A stretch of 64,000 nt of DNA from AG25 sp035604455 (lineage in GTDB: Bacteria; Gemmatimonadota; Gemmatimonadetes; Gemmatimonadales; GWC2-71-9). The DNA lies in assembly GCA_035604455.1 (NCBI GenBank), contig DATNIM010000009.1:62001-126000 (forward strand), written 5' to 3'. Each line of letters begins with the position of its first letter. Position 1 is the stretch's first letter. The notes under the pieces were generated by a model. The model saw only the letters and a program-made list of their open reading frames with translations, was not told where the DNA came from and did no database searches. A program made the position numbers and the translations under genes. This document shows positions 58,876-64,000 of this stretch, in pieces.

Positions 58876-60059
58876 ACGAGCTCCACGCCGAGGGCCACGG
58901 CGTTTCCGCCGCCCAGGCAAAGCGTCACGAGCCCCGAGGCACGCCCTCGGGCCCGTAGCGCGTACAGCAGCGTCGTGAGGATCCGGGTGCCGGACGCGCC
59001 GATCGGGTGGCCGAGCGCGATGGCGCCCCCGTTCACGTTGACACGGTCCCAGTCCCAGCCGAGCGCGCGACCGTCGACGAGCATCTGGACAGCAAAGGCC
59101 TCGTTGGCCTCAATGAGGTCGTAGTCCCCAATCTGGGTGCGGGTCTTCTTGAGGAGCGCCTGCACGGCGCCGATGGGAGCGAAGAAAATGTCCTTCGGAT
59201 CGCCGCCGCCCGCGGCGTAGGCCGTGATCCGCGCGAGCGGGGCGAGGCCGTGAGCGCGCGCAAAACCCACAGACGAGACGACAACGGCACTCGCTCCGTC
59301 GCTCAAGCCGGGCGCGTTGCCCGCGGTCACCGTACCTCCCTCCACAAACGCCGGCCGCAACCGCCCGAGGGCCTCAAGGGAGGTGTCCGGACGGGGGCCT
59401 TCGTCCCGCCTAAGGACAACGGGCTCGCCCTTGCCCGGCACCGAGACGGCCAGTGTCTCGGCCTCAAACCGGCACGCGGTCATGGCGGCCACGGCCTTCT
59501 GGTGGCTCGCGAGCGCCAACTCATCCTGCGCCTCTCGGGTGACGCCCGAGCGCCGGGCCGTGTCTTCGGCGAGCGCTCCCATATGGAGGTTACCGAAGGA
59601 GTCCCAGAGTCCGTCGTGGACCGCGCCGTCGACGAGCTCTGCGTCACCGGCCTTGATCCCGGAGCGGAGGCCCCGCAGGTAGTGCGGCGCGTTCGACATC
59701 GACTCCATCCCGCCCGCTACCACGCAGTGCGCGTCGCCAGTGCGGATGGCCTGGGCGGCGAGCATGACGGCCTTCAGTCCCGAGCCGCAGACCTTGTTGA
59801 TGGTAAGCGCTGGCACGCTCGGCGGCACGCCGCCGTGGATCGCCGCTTGCCGCGCCGGAGCTTGCCCCACACCACCCTGCAGGACTTGGCCGATGATGAC
59901 TTCGTCGATCGTTTCGGCGGGCACGCCCGAGCGGCGGACGGCTTCGCGCACCGTGAGGGCGCCAAGGGCCGGGGCGGTGAGGGGAGCGAGCCCTCCCAAG
60001 TAGCGCCCGATGGGCGTGCGGACCGCGCTGAGGACGACGGGAATGGCGTCGTCGGACAT
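58872..60059 (-). CDS. atoB: Acetyl-CoA C-acetyltransferase (thiolase)
   Basis: The acyl-enzyme Cys is in TINKVCGSGLKAV, the His in GHPIGASGTRI and the second Cys in TLCLGGGNAVAL, with GQAPARQAAIHGG upstream. 395 residues. Condenses or cleaves acetoacetyl-CoA and makes a C4-acyl set with hbd and the acyl-CoA dehydrogenase. ATG at 60059 gives MSDDAIPVVLSAVRTP, the usual thiolase start. Confidence 0.95.
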   Translation of the reverse strand: MSDDAIPVVLSAVRTPIGRYLGGLAPLTAPALGALTVREAVRRSGVPAETIDEVIIGQVLQGGVGQAPARQAAIHGGVPPSVPALTINKVCGSGLKAVMLAAQAIRTGDAHCVVAGGMESMSNAPHYLRGLRSGIKAGDAELVDGAVHDGLWDSFGNLHMGALAEDTARRSGVTREAQDELALASHQKAVAAMTACRFEAETLAVSVPGKGEPVVLRRDEGPRPDTSLEALGRLRPAFVEGGTVTAGNAPGLSDGASAVVVSSVGFARAHGLAPLARITAYAAGGGDPKDIFFAPIGAVQALLKKTRTQIGDYDLIEANEAFAVQMLVDGRALGWDWDRVNVNGGAIALGHPIGASGTRILTTLLYALRARGRASGLVTLCLGGGNAVALGVELV

Positions 60060-60074
60060 TCGTACCTCCCCCAC

Positions 60075-62033
60075 TCAGATGAGCGGCACGCGCGAGCGCG
60101 TGCGAACCTCCTCTGAGAGCAGTCGCGCGAACTCCTCGACGGGGAGCACGACCTGTTTCTTCCCCTCACCCCGTGCTCGCACCGCCACCGTGCCCGCCGC
60201 AGCTTCGCGCTCCCCGACGACCGCCATGTAGGGGACCTTGTGAGTCTCGGCGTCGCGGATCTTGTAGTTGAGCGTCTGAGTCCGCGCGTCGACGTGCGCG
60301 CGGAGACCGGCCGCCCGCAGGCGCTGCGCCGCGGCCGAGGCCGACTCCCCCTGCACGTCGGAGATCGGCAACACGCGCACCTGTTCGGGCGACAGCCACA
60401 AGGGAAAGGCACCCGCGAAGTGCTCGATCAGGAACCCGCAAAAGCGCTCGAGGGTGCCGAAGATCGCCCGATGGATCATGACGGGCCGATGGGGTCGGTT
60501 GTCCTCGCCCGTGTACTCCAGTGCGAAGCGCTCCGGGAGCTGGAAGTCGAGCTGGATCGTAGCCCCCTGCCATTCGCGGCCAATCGCGTCGTTGAACTTG
60601 ACGTCGATTTTTGGACCGTAGAACGCCCCGCCTCCGCTGTCGAGGCGGTAGGTGGCGCCGCGGCGCTTGAGCGCCGCTTCGAGCGCCGCTTCGGCGTGGT
60701 CCCAGGTGGCGTCGTCGCCGAGCTTGTCCGCCGGGCGGGTGGCCAGATCGAGGCGATAGGAGAGTCCGAACGTCTGGCCGAGAACGAATTCGACGGTGTC
60801 CAAGACGCCGAAGATCTCGTCTTCGATCTGATCGGGGCGCAGGAAGATGTGCGCGTCGTCCATCGTCAAGCCGCGGACCCGCAACATGCCGTGCAGCGTC
60901 CCGGAGCGCTCGTTGCGGTACACGCTCGCCACCTCGGCCAAGCGTACCGGAAGCTCGCGATAGCTACGCTGCTGGGATGCGTAAATGAGGATGTGCATCG
61001 GGCAGTTCATCGGTTTCACCCGGTAATGCACGTTCTCCGCCTCCCCCTCCCCTGCTCCCATGGCAGGAAACTGGTTCTCGGCGTAGAGCGGCAGGTGGCC
61101 CGACCGGATGAACAGTTGCTCGCGCGTGACGTGCGGCGTGTAGACGAGCTGGTAGCCGCGCTCCAGCACGACATCCTCAATGAAGCGGCGCAGCTGGAAC
61201 TGGATCATGGCGCCGTTGGGGTGCCAGAAAATGAGCCCCGGACCGACGTCCTCTTGGATAGAGAACAGGTCGAGCTGCTTGCCGAGGATGCGGTGGTCGC
61301 GCTTGCGGGCCTCGTCGAGCCGGCGGAGGTAGGCGTCGAGGGCGTCCTGCGTGAACCAGGCGGTCCCGTAAATGCGCTGGAGCATCTGGCGTCGCTCGTC
61401 GCCGCGCCAGTAGGCGCCGGCGGCGTGCAACAGCTTGAAGTGCTTCACGCGTCCCGTGCTGGGCACGTGGGGGCCGCGGCAGAGATCGACGAACGGACCG
61501 TCCGTGTAGACCGAGATGACCTCGTCGTCGGCCAAGTCGGCGATCCGTTCGAGCTTGAGCGGGTCGTCGGCGAACCGACGCTGCGCCTCGGCGCGATCGA
61601 CTTCCTCCCGAGCGAAGGGGTAATCCGCCTTCACGACCTCGCGCATCCTCGCCTCGATGCGCTCCAAATCCTCCGGTGTGAACGGCGTCGGGACCTGGAA
61701 ATCGTAGTAGAACCCGTCTTCGATCGGCGGACCAAACCCGATCTGGGCGTGCGGGAACAGCTGCCGCACCGCAGTTGCGAGCACGTGGGCGGACGAGTGT
61801 CGCAGCACGTCCAGCGCCTGGACGTCCTTCTCCGTGAGAATTGCCACACGGCTTCGATCCGGGAGGGGGCGCGACAGGTCCCAGATTTGGTCGTTGACGC
61901 GAATCGCGAGCGCCGCCTTGGCGAGGCCGGGTCCGATGGCCCGGGCCAACGCGGCGCCGGTCGTCCCGACCGCGAGCGCTTTCTCGCTCCCGTCCGGTAA
62001 CGTGACGACGATATCTGCCGGCACCGTGGTCAT
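60075..62033 (-). CDS. thrS: Threonyl-tRNA synthetase
   Basis: An N-terminal TGS domain, the editing domain (HSSAHVLATAVRQLFP, FYYDFQVPTPFTPEDL), and the class II core with RVKPMNCPMHILIY (zinc Cys), RNERSGTLHGMLRVRGLTMDDAHIF and HRPVMIHRAIFGTLERF, then the anticodon-binding domain. 652 residues. ATG overlaps the stop of a 50-residue membrane protein gene (ATGA). Confidence 0.97.
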   Translation of the reverse strand: MTTVPADIVVTLPDGSEKALAVGTTGAALARAIGPGLAKAALAIRVNDQIWDLSRPLPDRSRVAILTEKDVQALDVLRHSSAHVLATAVRQLFPHAQIGFGPPIEDGFYYDFQVPTPFTPEDLERIEARMREVVKADYPFAREEVDRAEAQRRFADDPLKLERIADLADDEVISVYTDGPFVDLCRGPHVPSTGRVKHFKLLHAAGAYWRGDERRQMLQRIYGTAWFTQDALDAYLRRLDEARKRDHRILGKQLDLFSIQEDVGPGLIFWHPNGAMIQFQLRRFIEDVVLERGYQLVYTPHVTREQLFIRSGHLPLYAENQFPAMGAGEGEAENVHYRVKPMNCPMHILIYASQQRSYRELPVRLAEVASVYRNERSGTLHGMLRVRGLTMDDAHIFLRPDQIEDEIFGVLDTVEFVLGQTFGLSYRLDLATRPADKLGDDATWDHAEAALEAALKRRGATYRLDSGGGAFYGPKIDVKFNDAIGREWQGATIQLDFQLPERFALEYTGEDNRPHRPVMIHRAIFGTLERFCGFLIEHFAGAFPLWLSPEQVRVLPISDVQGESASAAAQRLRAAGLRAHVDARTQTLNYKIRDAETHKVPYMAVVGEREAAAGTVAVRARGEGKKQVVLPVEEFARLLSEEVRTRSRVPLI

Positions 62034-62182
62034 CGAGCGGAGTCGACCGGCGCGGTCGCGGTCAGCGGAGCGACCTGGAGGCCGGTGCGGAAGTAAAGGA
62101 CGAGTCCGAGCAGAAGGAGCAGCGCGATCACGGTCCAGCGCACGAGGCGACCGAGCGGCAACGCATTCGCATCGTCGGGCAT
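62030..62182 (-). CDS. 50-residue single-pass membrane protein upstream of thrS
   Basis: Too short for most gene finders. ATG at 62182 encodes MPDDANALPLGRLVRWTVIA, then a Leu-rich membrane helix (residues 17-30) and FRTGLQVAPLTATAPVDSAR. Its TGA overlaps the thrS ATG (ATGA), and it starts 12 nt after a TATACT hexamer. Layout strongly suggests it is translated and coupled to thrS. Function unknown. Confidence 0.7.
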   Translation of the reverse strand: MPDDANALPLGRLVRWTVIALLLLLGLVLYFRTGLQVAPLTATAPVDSAR

Positions 62183-62194
62183 GGACCCTAATCT

Positions 62195-62202
62195 AGTATA
62201 AT
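62195..62202. promoter_or_regulatory. Back-to-back -10 elements between thrS operon and valS
   Basis: The octamer AGTATAAT contains TATAAT on the plus strand (62197-62202), ending 5 nt before the valS ATG. On the minus strand the overlapping TATACT (62195-62200) lies 12 nt before the small membrane protein ATG. No strong -35 is visible on either side. RNA polymerase bound one way would exclude the other, coupling expression of two aminoacyl-tRNA synthetases. Confidence 0.6.
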
Positions 62203-62207
62203 GAAGA

Positions 62208-64000
62208 ATGGTGCCGAGCTTCGACCTGCCGCCGCAGTACGAGCCCGGGGAGGTCGAGCGGCGCTGGTCGCAACAGTGGGAGCGGGCGCGGAGCTTCGAG
62301 GCGCGGGTGAACGCGCCGGCCCAGCCCTACGTGATCGTTATGCCCCCGCCGAACGTCACAGCCGTGCTCCACATGGGGCACGGGCTCACCTGCGTCATTC
62401 AGGACGTGTTGATCCGCTGCGCCCGGATGCGAGGCCGGGAAGCCTTGTACCTCCCCGGGACCGACCATGCCGGAATCGCGACCCAGAACGTCGTCGAGCG
62501 CCAGCTCGCCGAAGAGGGGAAGACCCGCTTCGATCTCGGCCGGGACGCGTTCGTCGAGCGCGTCTGGGCGTTCGTGCGGCAAACCGGGAGCACCATCATC
62601 GAGCAGCTCAAGATCATCGGCTGCTCGTGCGACTGGACCAGAGCGCGCTTCACGCTCGACGCCGAATACTCACGCGCCGTGCGGGAGGTCTTCGTGCGAC
62701 TCTGGGAAGCGGGCCTCATCTACCGCGGACACCGCGTGATCCACTGGTGCTCGCGCTGCCGCACTGCGCTCTCGGACGAGGAGGCCGAGTTCGAGGAGGA
62801 AACCGGCCAGCTCTACTACATCCGCTATCCCGTGGACGGCGGGTCAACCCTCACCGTAGCGACGACCCGCCCCGAAACGATGCTGGGCGACACGGCGGTC
62901 GCCGTGCATCCCGACGATGCCCGCTACCGCGGCCTCGTGGGCAAGACGGTTCGGCTCCCGATCGTGGGGCTCGCGATCCCCATCATCGCGGACCGGACGG
63001 TAGACCCCGCGTTCGGCACCGGGGCCGTGAAGGTGACCCCCGCCCATGACGCAAACGACTTCGAGATCGGGGCCCGCCACGACCTCGGCACGCCGCTCAT
63101 CCTGACGGAGGAGGGCCGCTTGGGCGAGCCGGCAGGCGGGGCGGGTCGCGTGCCACCCGATCTCCGCGGGCTCGACCGCTTCGCTGCCCGGGAGCGCATC
63201 GTCGCACGGCTCGGTGAGGCCGGGCTGCTGGCCAAGGTCGAGCCGCACCGGCACGCGGTGCGCCACTGCTACCGGTGCGACACCGTGGTCGAGCCACGGC
63301 TGTCGGATCAGTGGTTCGTGGCTATGAAACCCCTCGCCGAGCCCGCCCTCGCCGCCGAGCAGGACGGGGTCATCCGGCTTGTGCCGGACCGCTGGACTTC
63401 GACGTACCGCGAATGGCTGACGAACATCCGAGACTGGAACATCTCTCGGCAGCTGTGGTGGGGGCACCGAATCCCCGTCTACACCTGCGGTCAGGGCCAC
63501 ACGTGGGCGGCGCGGGAAACGCCGCGCGACTGCCCCAACTGCGGGGCCACGGAAATCACGCAGGACCCAGACGTCTTAGACACGTGGTTTTCATCCTGGC
63601 TGTGGCCGTTCGCCACGCTCGGCTGGCCCAGCCGGACCGACGACCTGGCGCGGTTCTATCCGGGGGACACGCTCGTTACCGCGCCCGACATCCTCTTCTT
63701 CTGGGTCACCCGGATGATCATGGCGGGCACCTACTGCTTCCCGACCGGGCCGCTCCAAGACCGGGTGCCCTTCCATACGGTGTACCTGCACGGCGTGGTG
63801 CGGGACACCGCGCACCGCAAGATGTCCAAATCGCTGGGCAACGGGATCGACCCCCTCGTGGTCGTGGAGCGGTTCGGGGCGGACGCGCTCCGCTGGACGT
63901 GCGTGGCCAACACCGCGCTCGGGCAGGACGTGATCCTCGATCCCGCCGACCTCGAGACGACGTTCGCGCCGGGACGCAACTTCGCGAACAAGCTGTGGAA
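62208..64000 (+). CDS. valS: Valyl-tRNA synthetase, N-terminal two-thirds
   Basis: 597 codons are in the window and the frame is open at the right edge. PPPNVTAVLHMGHGL is the HIGH motif, LYLPGTDHAGIATQ and the editing domain (TTRPETMLGDTAVAVHP) follow, and KMSKSLGNGIDP is KMSKS. Two Cys pairs, CSRC and CPNC, are likely structural or zinc sites. The ATG at 62208 begins MVPSFDLPPQYEP and has no room for a Shine-Dalgarno after the TATAAT box, so a leaderless mRNA is expected. The anticodon-binding end lies outside. Confidence 0.97.
   Translation, partial: MVPSFDLPPQYEPGEVERRWSQQWERARSFEARVNAPAQPYVIVMPPPNVTAVLHMGHGLTCVIQDVLIRCARMRGREALYLPGTDHAGIATQNVVERQLAEEGKTRFDLGRDAFVERVWAFVRQTGSTIIEQLKIIGCSCDWTRARFTLDAEYSRAVREVFVRLWEAGLIYRGHRVIHWCSRCRTALSDEEAEFEEETGQLYYIRYPVDGGSTLTVATTRPETMLGDTAVAVHPDDARYRGLVGKTVRLPIVGLAIPIIADRTVDPAFGTGAVKVTPAHDANDFEIGARHDLGTPLILTEEGRLGEPAGGAGRVPPDLRGLDRFAARERIVARLGEAGLLAKVEPHRHAVRHCYRCDTVVEPRLSDQWFVAMKPLAEPALAAEQDGVIRLVPDRWTSTYREWLTNIRDWNISRQLWWGHRIPVYTCGQGHTWAARETPRDCPNCGATEITQDPDVLDTWFSSWLWPFATLGWPSRTDDLARFYPGDTLVTAPDILFFWVTRMIMAGTYCFPTGPLQDRVPFHTVYLHGVVRDTAHRKMSKSLGNGIDPLVVVERFGADALRWTCVANTALGQDVILDPADLETTFAPGRNFANKLW

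Noticed and set aside
62201..63049. Plus-strand frame starting ATGAAGAAT next to valS
   Set aside because: Out of frame with valS, Arg/Ala-rich and without homology; valS itself begins 7 nt later and stays open to the window edge.

Overview
The window is 64 kb of high-GC (roughly two-thirds G+C) bacterial chromosome with very dense coding. Most genes lie on the minus strand and neighbouring genes commonly overlap by ATGA or GTGA. The mixture of dcw genes, a DUF4388 (PATAN)/TPR/MglA chemosensory cluster, a eukaryote-like IleRS, an exported M1 peptidase and TIGR04138 and DUF3098-like proteins suggests a Gemmatimonadota-type soil bacterium. That assignment is inferred from gene content only. There is no rRNA, IS element, prophage or CRISPR array.

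Layout, read in coordinate order (most transcription runs right to left). 1-1600: start of the division cluster (rsmH, ftsL, ftsI) behind tRNA-Asp. 1608-3504: an exported TPR protein and tRNA-Val. 3521-28835: one uninterrupted 27-gene minus-strand run. Its promoter-proximal end is housekeeping (yggS, divIVA, punA, ileS, a DksA-like protein, lspA, rluD). It then runs without a break into a complete chemosensory system: three CheW, CheY, CheA, CheC, CheR, CheD, CheB, two PATAN-TPR proteins, TPR scaffolds, MglA GTPase, three roadblock-type proteins and a protein made of two DnaA-type AAA+ modules. No methyl-accepting receptor is encoded there. 28889-34697: tilS-hpt-ftsH-folP-cdaA. 34715-37598: small accessory genes (flavin reductase, exported MsrA, lipoproteins) and tRNA-Met.

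37927-42751 is the most unusual part: a five-gene operon encoding a glycine/sarcosine/betaine reductase-like (Grd) system, in the order grdE-like, grdB, grdC, thioredoxin, grdA. Both grdB and grdA contain an in-frame UGA exactly where clostridial GrdB and GrdA carry selenocysteine, and a good SECIS-like hairpin follows the grdB UGA. A conventional annotation would split both into truncated ORFs. The GrdE-like subunit lacks the Asn-Cys pair that clostridial GrdE uses to form its pyruvoyl group, and no grdD is present, so the substrate and product may differ from classical Stickland glycine reduction.

42807-62182 is another nearly gap-free minus-strand run: secreted proteases, ftsB, eno, plsC, thiL, nnrD, lon, hsp20, glyA, short-chain acyl-CoA enzymes and thrS. 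valS diverges at the right edge from a back-to-back promoter. Several promoters in the window place the -10 hexamer only 5-12 nt before the start codon, so leaderless or near-leaderless mRNAs seem common in this genome.
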